From positions 1-64,000 of the forward strand of contig MCFE01000074.1 in assembly GCA_002104905.1 (NCBI GenBank): a stretch of DNA of 64,000 nucleotides, written 5' to 3'. Source of the stretch: Basidiobolus meristosporus CBS 931.73 (Eukaryota > Basidiobolomycota > Basidiobolomycetes > Basidiobolales > Basidiobolaceae). The position numbers and the translations under genes were made by a program. The notes under the pieces are model-generated. The model was not told where the DNA came from. It made no database searches and worked only from the letters and a program-made list of their open reading frames with translations. This document shows positions 51,977 to 64,000 of the stretch, in pieces (the first letter of the stretch is position 1; each line of letters begins with the position of its first letter).

Positions 51977-53219
51977 TGTTGTGTTGTATTATGATTAGTT
52001 TGGGGCTTGTTCTACAATGTAGAGGCTAATCAACAATATACAACAACTTCCAGTATGCTAATACTGAAATAGTTTATTGGGAGTTTGATATACCAATAGA
52101 AGATATAACTTTCACTAATTTCCTCAATCTTGGGCTCAAAATATACTGTAGGCAGTGTTTATCACTTCTACAGCAGTGTTCAGACCTTCTGTCAACTAAT
52201 GGGCTTATTTACTTTTATAGTAACTTTTCCTTATTTGGAAGTCACTTTCCTTTCTGAGAAAATATTTCCTAATATGGAAATTCTGAACTCCCCTTTAACC
52301 TAAAGGGGTGTGTTGTAGAAGTCTCTAAAGGGGTCTTTAGACCTAAAGGGGTGTCTAAAGGGGTGTCTTTAGAGTAAAAGAGCTTCTTGTAGTGGTCTCT
52401 AACATGGACTTTACACTAAAGGGGTGCCTAAAGGGGCTTCTTTAGAGTAATGGGGTTTCTTAAGTGGGTCTCTAAAGGGGTCTTTAGACTAAAGGGGTGT
52501 CTAAAGGGGTGTCTTTAGAGTAAAGGGGTTTCTTAGAGGGGACTTTTCCAACAGAAAAGCGGTAGTTTCTTGTAGAACTTAGATTGGATTCTTGTGAGCT
52601 TTGCAGCCTCTTTACTGATGTAGTACCGATCAAAGTCAGAATACTCAACAGTGCAAGTGATGCAGGGGAAGTCTTATAACCTTTAAACTTGTAATCATAG
52701 TGTGGAGATTCTGGAAAGAGAGGCTCCCTCTTTATTTTTCTGCTGGGGAAGTCATATATATGAAAATTTTGAAGGATCAAAGTTTTTGGGCGATTGCGCA
52801 AGTAATACACCTGATACAAATCTAAAATTTTGCAGTGGCGCAGATTGGACATAGGCGCAGCACCTGTGAAAATTTCACGTGATTTGATTGGCTGGTTCAA
52901 AAGTTACACGCGATTAAAGTCACCATAGTAATCCTAGCAATAAGGTATAGTATATATAATAGTTGGACTCTTTTGGTCATAACTCCTTAAGTACTGCTTC
53001 AAATGAGCTGTAATTTGAAACATGTGTTGGCTACTATGTGTTCTGTATGACATAATATTCTTGGGTGGATTGCCTGTCAGGGTCTGCAGCATTTGTTCAT
53101 CAAAGTTGGAAATTCTTGATCTTTCACTTGTGTGTTACAATAGCAAAAAGCAAAATAAAGAAATGAGTGCAATATTGGTTTAGAGATATTGTAGTAGTGG
53201 AATACTTTCCATTACCACA
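51977..53219. mobile_element. 1243-base TG...CA element inserted in element D (copy 1)
   Basis: Starts TGTTGTGTTGTATTATG and ends CCATTACCACA, flanked by the 4-base duplication GAAC (51973-51976 and 53220-53223). A homologue sits at 56354-57450 with a different target. There is no coding capacity. It has a TATATATAATAG box (about 52951) and a GGGGT-rich minisatellite. A solo LTR of another retrotransposon family is the likeliest reading; a non-autonomous element is the alternative. Confidence 0.8.
52298..52545. repeat. Variable minisatellite in the inserted element
   Basis: Repeated CTAAAGGGGTGTCTTTAGAGTA-type units (unit fragments 10-30 bases). The array is 146 bases shorter in the second copy (about 56683-56780). 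Confidence 0.85.
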
Positions 53220-53862
53220 GAACATGTCCAGATATCTCAGATTCAGTGGGAGTTGTCAGCCAACATAATCAGAACTATGGATCTGATCATATTGCAGCAG
53301 TTTAGCGGATTTTTAGATACCTAAAAGGAACTGCTGATAACTGCTTAAGATACACTTACAAGGACTCAGAGCAGGATCTTGTGGGATACTCTGATGCTGA
53401 TTAGGGACGAAATTTAGAAGACAGAAGATCCACCACAGGATACACCTTTCTTTACTGTAAAGGAGCAATTTCATGGAATTTAAGAAAGCAACCAACCATA
53501 GCACTTTCCACCACAGAGGCAGAGTATATGGCAGCCTGTGAAGCTACAAAAGAAGCAATGTGGTTAAGAAAACCTTTTACAGATTTAGGCCTATGCCAAA
53601 AAACACCTATTACTTTATTTCAAGATAATCAAGGATGTATACAATTAGGTAGAAATCCAACTTTTCATGCTAGAACCAAGCACATAGATATTAGTCATCT
53701 TATCATACGTGAACCTATAGAGAAAGACTTAGCTAGCTTAGTTTACTGTCCTACAGATGAAATGATTGCAGACATATTTACCAAACCATTAGCTAGAGAC
53801 AAGCTTGAATATCTTAGGTCAAAATTAGGACTAGTCAGTATGAACATTTAGCTGAGAGGGAG

Positions 53863-54210
53863 TGTTGTAAAAATTTGTATTTCCACCTAAATATTCACCT
53901 AACTTAGTCACTTAGATCATCACCTTCAAATCCTAGAGAATACTGATCAAATTCCTTGTTGGGATTTACTTAGAATATTTTCACCAAAATATCAGGTACC
54001 CAGAACATCAAAATTCTCAAAGTTGTCCAAGCAGCCCCATACTTTGCACACATGTTCCTGGGACATTCCCTAACCTATTCTCTATGTTTGTATGCCAAGA
54101 CCAGGTAAAAGTATAAATACTACTTTTATATTCAATAAGTCATTAAGTGAAACCCACATAATCTACTTGTCCTCCCAATCACTTCCAATATCTCCAAGAC
54201 TCTTAAAACA
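53863..54210 (+). repeat. LTR shared by elements D and E
   Basis: 348 bases, preceded by the purine tract of D (GAGAGGGAG) and followed by the primer-binding site of E (GGCTATGAGCCCC). Confidence 0.9.
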
Positions 54211-54214
54211 GGCT

Positions 54215-57200
54215 ATGAGCCCCAAGCTGTCACTCTCTGCAATGTCTACTGCTGCTATTATTGGAATTTTTCCCTCTGCTGAAAAGTTGGATGGATCTAA
54301 CTACCAAGTATGGAAGGTGAAGATGAAGATGCTGCTACAAGAAAGAGGCCTTTGGGATATTGTCATGGGAGAAAAATGCCCTCCTAAGAACATGGGAGAG
54401 GAAGCCTTAAAGTACCAGAAGAAAGAACAAAGTGCCTTTAACTGCATTTGCCTTAATGTTAAAGACAAATTGCTAATTCAATGCTGAAGAGCAAAAACGG
54501 CAAAGAATGCCTGGAAGGCAGTAGATGACACCTACCAGTCATGTTCAGCTGCCAAGAAAATGTATCTGAGATGAAAATTCTTTACTACAAAGATGCTGCC
54601 AGGAGAAGAAATGAAAAATCTAATTAACAGAATTACCCTGCTGGTAGATGAGATGGAATCTGTGGGTGTACCAACTACTGATGAGGATGTGATAGTTACC
54701 ATCCTGAATAGCCTGCCAGACATGTTTCAGGGCCTTGTATCAGCCCTAGAGTCCAGAACTGAAGATTTGACCTTAAACTACCTATATGGAAGGCTCCTGG
54801 ATGAAGAATTAAGAAAATCAAGCACAAATAAGAAGGAAGAAGAAAATGCTATAATAAGCAGTGATAACCAACAAAAGAGGTACCCAAGACCCTACAAAGT
54901 CAACAGCAACCTGTTTGTAACTGCCGCAAAAGGAAAGGACACACATTAGACCAGTGTCTCAAAAAGAGAGATTATCAGCAAAAGAAGCCTGAATATGGAA
55001 ATGCTATAAGAACTGAAGATAGGCTATTCATATCTGCACTAAATGTGACCACAGACAAGGATTCTCAGATGTGGTATATTGACTCTGGAGCGTCTCAGCA
55101 CTTTACACTCCAAAAAGAACTCTTTACCCAATATCAAGAAATTCCAATTAAGAAGGTTTTCATAAGCAACAATAGAACATTTGATGCAGTGGGAGAAGGA
55201 ACTATCAAAGTTAACCTTAGAAGCAGTGAAGGAAGCCATACACTGACCTTTAAAGAAGTACTCTATGTACCAGAAATAGCCAAGAAACTACTATCTGTGA
55301 GCAAGACCACTGCAGGAGGACTCAGTTTCAGTTTTGACAGTTCTGGATGCAAGATCACTGATCAAAATGGTGCCCATATTGCTTCAGGTATCAGAGATCA
55401 GAACCTATACAAGTTGATTTATATTCCATCATATTTGGAAGCCAATATAAGTAACTTAAATGAAGAAACACCAATGCTTTGGCACAGGAGATTTGGACAC
55501 ATCAATTTTGATTATTTGCGTAATATGATCAAAGATCAGCTAATTTCTGGAGTGAAAATTGATCCCCCAGCTATTTTGGAGCACTGTGAAGCCTGCATAT
55601 ATGGGAAACAAGCCAGACAACCGTTCAAGAGCTCTGGGTTAATCAAAACTAAGAAAAAATAGATCTAATTCACTCAGTTCTGTGAGGACCTATGCAAAAT
55701 TTATATATATACACTTTTATGGATGATTATACAAGATACACATGGGTCTACTTCATGGAGAGAAAGGAAGACGCTCTGTCTAAGTTCAGGGAGTTTAAAG
55801 CCATGGTGGAGAGAGAAACTGGTGAAAAAATCAAGAAAATACGCTCTGACAATGGTGGAGAATATACCTCAAAACTCTTCATCCACTTCTGCAAGATTCA
55901 TGTGATAAGGCAAGAGACTACTGTACCATACTCCCCACAGCAAAATGGAGTAGCAGAACAAGCTAACAGATCAATAATTGATATGACAAGATCTATGATC
56001 TATGATCAAAAGTTATCCTATGATTTTTGGGCGGAATCAGTTGCCACTGCTGTATACCTTAAAAATAGGAGTTATAACAGAATACTTTGTGATTTTACTC
56101 CATTTGAAGCATGGTATGGATTCAGACCAAGTGCAAAACATCTAAGAATATTTGGGTTTATAGCATATGCAAAAAAAACTGGCTGGAAATCAGTCAAAAT
56201 TTGAGCCAAAAAGTGTAAAATGTCCATTTTTGGGCTGCTGCAATGAGAGTAAGGCATACAGACTCTAAAATACCAAAGCAAAGAAGCTGATCAAGTCCAG
56301 GGATGCGTTGTTTGATGAAAATTCAAAATTTTCACAAAAAATGACACCAGATGTATTGTGTTGAATTATGATTAGTTTGGGGCTTGTTCTACAATGTAGA
56401 GGCTAATCAACAATATACAACAACTTCCAGTATGCTAATACTGAAATAGTTTATTGGGAGTTTGATATACTGATAGAAGATATAACTTTCACTAATTTCC
56501 TCAATCTTGGGCTCAAAATATACTGTAGGCAGTGTTTATCACCTCTACAGCAGTGTTCTGACCTTCTGTCAACTAATGGGCTTATTTACTTTTATAGTAA
56601 CTATTCCTTATTTGGAAGTCACTTTCCTTTCTGAGAAAATATTTCCTAATATGGAAATTCTGAACTCCCCTTTAACCTAAAGGGGTGTGTTGTAGAAGTC
56701 TCTAAAGGGGTCTTTAGACCTAAAGGGGTGTCTAAAGGGGTGTCTTTAGAGTAAAGGGGTTTCTTAGAGGGGACTTTTCCAACAGAAAAGTGGTAGTTTC
56801 TTGTAGAACTTAGATTGGATTCTTGTGAGCTTTGCAGTCTCTTTACTGATGTAGTACCAATCAAAGTCAGAATACTCAACAGTGCAAGTGATGCAGGGGA
56901 AGTCTTATAACCTTTAAACTTGTAATTGTAGTGTGGAGACTCTGGAAAGAGAGGCTCTCCCTTTATTTTTCAGCTGGGGAAGTTATATATATGAAAATTT
57001 TGAAGGATCAAAGTTTTTGGGCAATTGCGCAAGCAATACACGTGATACAAAGCTAAAATTTTGCAGTGGCACAGATCGGACATAGGCGCAGCACCTGTGA
57101 TAATTTTACGTGATTTGATTGGCTGGTTCAAAGGTTACACGCAATCAAAGTCACCATAGTAATCCTAGCAATAAGGCATAGTATATATAATAGTTGGACT

Positions 57201-59268
57201 CTTTTGGTCATAACTCCTTAAGTACTGCTTCAAATGAGCTGTAATTTGAAACATGTGTTGACTACTACATGTTCTGTATGACATAATATTCTTGGGTGGA
57301 TTGCTTGTCAGGGTCTGGAGCATTTGTTCATCAAAGTTGGAAATTCTTGATCTTTCACTTGTGTGTTACAATAGCAAAAAGCAAAATAAAGAAATGAGTG
57401 CAATATTGGTTTAGAGATATTGTAGTAATGGAATACTTTCCATTACCACAGATGATGACAAAAATTTGATGTCAAGTCCACCAATTTTCAGGCTTGAATC
57501 AGAGCAAAACAATGAGAATTTCTTCATTCCAGAGGACTCTACAACCGTGGTTCAGCCAGAATCAGTGCCTAGGAATATCTCAGAAGTGATCATTCCAGTA
57601 TCAAATGCCCAGAGATTCAATTGGACAAGAAATAGCCCAAAATACTATATCAATGAGGGTACAAACTTAGCCTTTGCCTATTCAGTCCATATTGATGAGC
57701 CCCAGACTGTAAAAGAGGCCCTAAATAGCCCTCAGATGGAATTTTGGAGATCTGCAATGACTGAGGAATATCAAGCCTTGATGGAAAATCAAACTTGGGA
57801 TTTAGTCAAATTACCAATAAACCAAAAATTAATTGGATGTAGATGGGTCTTCAAGACAAAATACAAGGTAGATGGTACAATTGAAAGATACAAAGCAAGA
57901 CTTGTTTGCCAAAGGAGACTCTCAAACAAAAGGACTTGACTATACTGAGACCTTTGCACTGGTAGCCAAGTTTAATTCCATGAGATTAATATTGCCTATT
58001 GCAGTCAAATATAAGTTTTTTACTCATCAAATGGATGTAAAAACTGCACTTTTGAATGGAGAACTTGATGAGGACATGTATATGAACCAGCCTGATGGCT
58101 TTGTTGGTCAAGATAACCCCCATTTGGTATGCAAGCTTAAGAAGTCACTATATGGTCTCAAATAATCACCAAGAGCCTGGATTGCAAGATAGATTCTTAT
58201 TTGGAATCTTTGAGTTTCAAAATGAGTAATGCTGACTATAGTATATACTATAAGCCAGATAGAGCAAATCCAGCTCTATTAGCTCTATATGTGGATGATC
58301 TTATTATAGACACCAATAACCTAGAAACATTGGAAGAGACTAAATCCATCCTATCTAAGGAGTTCAAGATGTCCAATCTAGGAGAACTTAGTTACTACTT
58401 AGAGATTAAGTTCTCCATAGACAGAAGTACTCAGACTATCACCCTAAGTCAATCCAAGTATATTCAAGATATACTAAAGAAGTACCAAATGGAAGACTGT
58501 AAACCAGCAGCTACCTTAATGGAGACAAACCTTAACTTGGTCAAAACACAACCAAATCAAGAGAGCTTGGTGCCATCTGAAAGCCCTGACTTTCCTTATC
58601 AATCTATGGTCAGCAGTCTGATGTATATCAGGCTTGGAACATGTCCACATATCTCATATTCAGTGGGAGTTGTCAGCCAACATAATCAGAACTATGGATC
58701 TGATCATATTGCAGCAGTTTAGCGGATTTTTAGATACCTAAAAGGAACTGCTGATAACTGCTTAAGATACACTTACAAGGACTCAGAGCAGGATCTTGTG
58801 GGATACTCTGATGCTGATTGGGGACGAAATTTAGAAGACAGAAGATCCACCACAGGATACACCTTTCTTTACTGTAAAGGAGCAATTTCATGGAATTTAA
58901 GAAAGCAACCAACCATAGCACTTTCCACCACAGAGGCAGAGTATATGGCAGCCTGTGAAGCTACAAAAGAAGCAATGTGGTTAAGAAAACCTCTTACAGA
59001 TTTAGGCCTATGCCAAAAAACACCTATTACTTTATTTCAAGATAATCAAGGATGTATACAATTAGGTAGAAATCCAACTTTTCATGCTAGAACCAAGCAC
59101 ATAGATATTAGTCATCATATCATACGTGAACCTATAGAGAAAGACCTAGCTAGCTTAGTTTACTGTCCTACAGATGAAATGATTGCAGACATATTTACCA
59201 AACCATTAGCTAGAGACAAGCTTGAATATCTTAGGTCAAAATTAGGTCTAGTCAGCATGAACATTTAG
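54215..59268 (+). pseudogene. Disabled gag-pol of element E
   Basis: Gag from 54215 is interrupted by TGA at 54485 and 54572 and by a damaged knuckle (about 54912, TAG at 54947). Protease reads IDSGASQHF (about 55078). The integrase has a one-base loss shared with element A in the A run near 55655 and the shared TGA near 55682. Reverse transcriptase is frameshifted near 57905 and 58180 and carries the same AVK-to-TAG change as D near 58720. RNase H from 58798 to 59268 is open with Trp restored (SDADWG). The 1097-base insertion lies between integrase and reverse transcriptase. Confidence 0.88.
56354..57450. mobile_element. 1097-base homologue of the TG...CA element inserted in E (copy 2)
   Basis: Flanked by a GATG duplication (56350-56353 and 57451-57454). 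Its first bases are TATTGTGTTG, a point change in the terminal TG. It is near-identical to copy 1 except for the shortened minisatellite. Different targets show two separate insertions. Confidence 0.8.
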
Positions 59269-59279
59269 CTGAGAGGGAG

Positions 59280-59629
59280 TGTTGTAAAAGTTTGTATTTC
59301 CACCTAAATATTCACCTAACTTAGTCACTTAGAACATCACCTTCAAATCCTAGAGAATACTGACCAAATTCCTTGTCAGGATCTACTTAGAATATTTTCA
59401 CCAAAATACCAGGTACGCAGAACATGAAAAATTCTCAAAGTTGTCAAAACAGCCCCAAACTTTGCACACATGTTCCTGGGACCTTCCTTAACCTATTCTA
59501 TGTGTTTCTAATGCCAAGACCAGGTAAATATATAAATACTACTCTTACATTCAATAAATCATTAAGTGAGAACCACATAATCTACCTGTCCTCCCATTCA
59601 CTACCAATATCTCCAAGACTCTTACAACA
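59280..59629 (+). repeat. 3' LTR of element E
   Basis: Begins TGTTGTAAAAGTTTG and ends CTCTTACAACA, and is followed without a gap by the tail of a family-2 LTR. Confidence 0.9.
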
Positions 59630-59681
59630 AAATCCTCTAGTTCTTCACATTACTTCCAATACTCCTCAGAATATTGCAATA
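59630..59681 (+). repeat. Tail of a family-2 LTR
   Basis: AAATCCTCTAGTTCT...ATATTGCAATA matches the last 50 or so bases of the LTR at 62294-62642. The family-1 array seems to replace the middle of a family-2 LTR. Confidence 0.75.
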
Positions 59682-62642
59682 GGTTATGAGGCTCAAGCTT
59701 GCTGTCCTCTTGGTGTCTACTTTGCCTTGGATGCTTTTCTGCTAGTCTGGAGATAGATTATCCACACTATTGTCCTGCCAAAGTTAAAGATAACTACCGC
59801 GGCTACAAGGACTATGTTCATGAGTATATTGCTATGGAGTAGAAGGCCATGCCCTTCAAAAGACTCATTCAGTAACTGCTCAAGCTGGTTATGAAGGAGA
59901 GTCTATCAAGCTGACATGTAAATATGTCAAGAAATATAATATGTTGGTGCTCTAACACTACTGACAAAAAATGCGTAATTCCAGCAATTGAGGGTCCAGA
60001 TCTGCAATGAAATATATCGCTATATGTATTTATATGACCTCAATTTACTGTTAGACAAGCTTTTGGATAGGATATTATCCTGGATTGAAAATAAAAACAT
60101 AGATTATCATTGAATGATTGCTGGAGGTGAATTTTACCAAAATCTGTTGCCGCTCAAAATAAGGCTGAGAATGCAAATACTGGAGCAGTTAGCCGCCATT
60201 CTGGACAACCTATTAATGGAAAAAGATCTCAGAAACAAGCTACCTGAATTGTAAGGATCCCAATGATATATAATATATATATCCACCTGGAGTACAGATA
60301 TGTACTACACAATCCATTGGAAGAATGCAATAATTGTATCAAGTGTTTTGATACTGAAACCAGTGTACCAGGAGCTAATATATGGAGCTGTTAGATGTGC
60401 TATCTCTCTGATTAAGTCTCAAAACAGTTGGAGAATGTATTATACAAATTTAGCAAATTCAACTCAAGAAGATTCTACTACCAGCCAAAGGAGTGAGGCA
60501 TATAATTGCAAGCCTGATTGGAGTATACAACCAAGCAAAAGTTGGCCATTACACAGCTAAGAGCCACTCAGAAAATAACATAGTACTTTATACTTGCAAT
60601 ATATATATCACTTATTACAGTGGAAAAACACTTGGTGATATAATACTTCTCTAGATCAGACCAGAATAATTTTGATTGATCAAATCACCACCAAGCTCTA
60701 CAACTCAAGACACTGAGCTATCAGAGTCTGACATTGCAGTATTGATGAAGCTAGCTATCAAATGCAGTTTATCTGATCAAATTTGGCTGACTCTATCAAA
60801 AGTTATGACTGTTCTAAGTGGATGCCAATTTTGATTACTTCACTCTCAAATAGTCAGATATTCTGGAACAATGATATCATGGAGACTCTTGTGCTCAGAA
60901 ACACCATGGTCCCACCTGCAGGGAAGTCCAGAATCACCCCACAAAAGGAATTATTCCTGGGTCATCAGCAGAAAAAGAAAAGAAGAAAAAATGGAAATTA
61001 CTACTACCACAAACTGGGGTACTTCCCAAATGGAGCCAAAACTTATGTAGGCCATATTTGGACTATCTGGCAACGGGGATATGCTCCATGTAGCCTCTTG
61101 TACAAGGTTATCAAGCCAGAAATCCCAGAAGAGTGTTGAAACTTCAACAGGATCTGTCAGATATTATAGTATATATTGGAACAGATTATTTAATGCAGAA
61201 GTCTTGATGTTTGCTGTCTATGGAGCTGAAAGAAAAAGGTGCAAGGATCAACCCAGATGGTTTTTATGGATTCTGCAGACACTGAGAAGGTCAGTTAGTC
61301 TTCCAAACCAACCTCAAGGTTGAAAATAACTGTCAGGAGAATAAGGATAATTGATGCCCTTGTCAAGGAGAATCTCATATCTGATAAAGTGCCAGTCTCT
61401 ATCCTACAAGCATATTTTGATAAGACAAAAGTAGCTATATCAATCCAGATCAGTGAAGCACTCTGAGAATAGCTACCAAATAACCTATGGTGTTGTCCAA
61501 TACTAAACTGGGTAAATCAAGAAGCAAATAGACTTTGAATCTACCACAAATGAAGTAATCAGTCCTAAGAAAGTTATTGCCACTTAAAGAAGACAAAGAT
61601 GACCATTCTAGATCATTTTTGTGGATCTGAATCACTAAACAGACGTGGTTCAAGTGGGAGCAGGCCATCCCAGCTCAGAGCTGAGCAAAAACCTTTTTTT
61701 TTTGGCCATGTTTGTATGTGCTGCGGTGCCAGGAAATGAGGATAATCCAAATCAGGTGTAAATGACAAAACCTTAACTTGGCCCAATATAGGTCATTTCT
61801 TTTACCTCATATAGAGTCTATATGATGGAAGTAACTGTCTCTGAGCCTAATATGGACACACAGCAAAGTTGTCTAAATGGATTAAACTGTTGGCTAGAAA
61901 TAAGAAAACTTCAGATCTGCACTAAATGACAAATCCGTAACTTGACCACAAGTGGGTCGATTTTGCTCAAATAAGAAGCATTAGATAGCCCAGAGGCCAT
62001 ATATTATTATTACAATTTATCAATTAGACTCAGCTCAATTTTCAAGTCCATACAACTGATCAAAGTTGATGATTAGCATTATGATCAGATCATTCCAATT
62101 TTTTAGGCATACTACCAAGTAGATATGCACATTGAATTTCAAGTTACTTGTTCAATTTAGTTGAACACAGATGCATATGCTGCTGGACAATAAATTAGTC
62201 CAGTATTCAACACAGTTAAGTCTTATATGCCTATTACAGATTTCACACTCTCAATATGTATTTACTACTTATGAATATTTTGTTGAGTGGGAGTGTTGTA
62301 ATTATTGAGTTGTCACCTATATATTCCTGCTAACTTAGTCACATAGATCTTATACTTTGATTAGCATTCTGTCCTGACCAGATTTCTTGTAGGGATTTAC
62401 TTGGAATATTTTCACCAAATTGTTGGGTACCCAGATTATTATTTTTCGCAAAGTTGTCCAAAAAACCCCAAACTTTGCACACATATTCTTGGGACCTTCC
62501 TCAATAAACTCTACATGTTTGTTTTCTCTACTCTATCAATAGTATAAATACCATACTTTTGATCAATAAATCTACAAGTTAATAACATGTAAATCCTCTA
62601 GTTCTCCACATCACTTCTAATACACCTCAGAATATTGCAACA
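59682..62642 (+). mobile_element. Family-2 LTR element without recognisable polymerase
   Basis: A primer site like that of family 1 (GGTTATGAG at 59682) opens a 2.6 kb interior that ends in a purine tract GAGTGGGAG (62285-62293) and a complete LTR (62294-62642). In the interior only short broken frames occur (for example 60783-61139). I found no DSGA, YVDD or knuckle motif. It is either heavily decayed or a large non-autonomous derivative using family-1 enzymes, since LTR ends, purine tract and primer site are alike. Confidence 0.65.
62294..62642 (+). repeat. Complete family-2 LTR
   Basis: 349 bases, TGTTGTAATTATTG to ATATTGCAACA, with a GTATAAATACC box near 62540. Blocks such as CCCAAACTTTGCACACAT and TTCTTGGGACCTTCC are shared with family-1 LTRs. 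Confidence 0.85.
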
Positions 62643-62821
62643 AATAGAACACTTGATACAGAGGGAGAAGGAACTATCCAAGTAAACCTTAGAAGCAGTG
62701 AAGTAAGCCATACACTGACCTTTAAAGAAGTACTCTATGTACCAGAAATAGCCAAGAACCTATTGCCTGTAAGCAAGGCCACAGCAGAAGGACTCAGTTT
62801 CAGCTTTGACAATTCTGGATG
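62643..62821 (+). pseudogene. Fragment of copia gag-protease region
   Basis: About 179 bases matching element A 41237-41415 (NRTLD...EVLYVPEIAKNL...FSFDNSGC), cut off on both sides by LTRs. Confidence 0.85.
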
Positions 62822-63152
62822 TGTTGTAAATATTAGTGATTCCACCTAAATATTCTCCTAACTTAGTTACTTAAGTCATTACCTTCAAATCCTAGAGAAT
62901 ACTGACCAAACTTCTTGTTGGGATTTACTTAGAATATTTACCCAGAACATGAAAATTAGATAAGTGGTCCTAACAGCCCCAAACCTTACACACATGTTCT
63001 TGCAACCTTCCTTAACCTATTCTATGTGTTTGTGATGCCAAGACCATGTAAAAGTATAAATACTACTTTTACATTCAATAAATCATTAAGTGAAAACCAC
63101 CTAATCTACTATTTTCCCAGTCACTTCCAATATCTCCAAGACTCTTACAACA
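62822..63152 (+). repeat. 5' LTR of element F
   Basis: A 331-base family-1 LTR with a small internal deletion (AGAATATTTACCCAGAACATG, where others have about 20 more bases). Confidence 0.87.
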
Positions 63153-63156
63153 GGTT

Positions 63157-64000
63157 ATGAGCCCCAAGCTATCACTCTCTGCAGTGTCTACTACTGCTAT
63201 TACCGGAACTTTTCCCTCTGCTAAAAAGTTGGATAGATCTAACTACCAAGTGTGGAAGGTGAAGATGAAGATGCTACTACAAGAAAGAGGCCTTTGGGAT
63301 ATTGTCAAGGGAGAACAATGCCCTCCTAAAAATGTGGGAGAGAAAGCAATGAAGTACTAGAAGAAAGAAAAATGAGCCTTTAAGTGCATTTGCCTTAATG
63401 TTAAAGGCAAATTACTAATTCAATACTCAAGAGCAAAAACAGCAAAGAATGCCTGGAAGGCAGAGAAGACACCTACCAGTCATGTTCAGCTGCTAAGAAG
63501 ATGTATCTGGGACAAAAATTCTTTACTACAAAGATGCAGCCAGGGCATGAAATGAAAAATCTAATTAACAAAATTACCATGCTGGTAGATGAAATGGAAT
63601 CTGTGGGCATACCAACTACTGATGAGGATGTGATAGTTACCATCCTGAATAGCCTGACAGCCAAGTCTCAGAGCCTTGTATGAGTCCTAGAGTCCAGAAC
63701 TGAAGATTTAACCTTAAATTACGTATATGGAAGGCTCCTGGATGAAGAATTAAGAAAATCAAGCACAAATAAGAAGGAAGAAGAAAATGCTTTAATAAGC
63801 AATGATAACCAACAAAGGAGGTACCCAAGACCCTACAAAGGCAACAGCAACCTGCTTTGTAATTACTGCAAACGGAAAGGACACACATCAGACCAGTGTC
63901 TCAAAAAGAGAGATAATCAGCAAAAGAAGCCTGAATATGGAAATGCTGCAACAACTGAAGATAGACTATTCATATCTGCACTGAATATGAACACAAACAA
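63157..64000 (+). pseudogene. Gag of copia element F, runs off the window
   Basis: Starts at the ATG in the primer site (63157) and shows MSPKLSLSAVSTTAITG. Stops at 63358-63360 and 63374-63376 and a one-base loss near 63460 disable it. The knuckle CNYCKRKGHTSDQC (about 63856) is intact up to the window end. Confidence 0.85.

Larger units (their letters stand above)
48635..53851 (+). pseudogene. Disabled gag-pol of element D
   Basis: All copia domains can be traced: Gag (48635), knuckle (about 49333), protease with DSGAS (about 49500), integrase (50113-50970), reverse transcriptase with YVDD (about 51625) and RNase H (53300-53851). Disabling changes include a frameshift near 49226 (GRLLDED then stop), TAA just before the protease IDSGAS (49493), TGA at the integrase start (about 50104), frameshifts near 50270 and 50860, a stop at 51897, the 1243-base insertion, and TAG at 53312 and 53401. 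The copy is not functional. Confidence 0.88.
48282..54210 (+). mobile_element. Copia retrotransposon D
   Basis: Family-1 element with 5' LTR 48282-48630 and 3' LTR 53863-54210; the latter is shared with the next element E. Its reverse transcriptase is split by a 1243-base insertion (51977-53219). Confidence 0.9.
54211..59629 (+). mobile_element. Copia retrotransposon E
   Basis: Family-1 element in tandem with D, sharing the LTR 53863-54210 and ending in LTR 59280-59629. Its interior carries a 1097-base insertion (56354-57450). Confidence 0.9.

Noticed and set aside
60783-61323. Short frames in the family-2 element as a possible gag
   Set aside because: No knuckle, protease or capsid-like motif is visible; frames are short and overlapping.

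Overview
The window reads as a fungal nuclear genome. Genes carry short GT-AG introns (mostly 50-110 bases) with CTAAC-like branch sites. It encodes fungal-type proteins: cobalamin-independent methionine synthase, a DUF3020 protein, an Ase1/MAP65 bundler, a Pho85-type cyclin and Kex2-style secreted precursors. A complex I LYR subunit excludes yeasts that lost complex I. A trypsin-like protease, tandem CHAP-domain proteins and a divergent intronless beta-tubulin suggest an early-diverging fungus. That placement is inference; no rRNA or other lineage marker is present.

Layout. 1-12.6 kb is gene-poor and accessory. It holds a partial ornithine decarboxylase-like gene, a secreted chymotrypsin-fold protease, a tandem array of three intact CHAP genes plus one deletion remnant, a small spliced PPxY membrane protein and a wrecked GMC oxidoreductase. 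12.8-38.4 kb is gene-dense and mostly housekeeping: Ase1/MAP65; a small secreted protein; two nearly identical methionine synthase genes head to head; the second-largest RNA polymerase I subunit; an SR splicing factor; mitochondrial pyruvate carrier MPC1, which needs a 4-base micro-exon; complex I NDUFA6/NB4M, divergent from MPC1; a secreted precursor with about 50 KKDDA repeats and Kex2-like sites; a cyclin; a beta-tubulin with two +1 frameshifts; a small secreted acidic protein; and a DUF3020 protein. 39.7-64 kb is a nested pile of Ty1/copia retrotransposons sharing LTRs, with one copy inserted in the LTR of another, two insertions of a separate 1.1-1.24 kb element, and a related LTR family whose interior shows no recognisable polymerase.

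Togetherness. MPC1 and NDUFA6 both serve mitochondrial carbon oxidation and share a 473-base intergenic promoter region. The CHAP, protease and small secreted genes form a secretome-like set interleaved with core genes. Many exon structures here (MPC1, SR factor, Ase1, RPA2, cyclin, DUF3020, PPxY protein, NDUFA6, both methionine synthases) were assembled by hand from splice sites and reading-frame continuity; all phases close.
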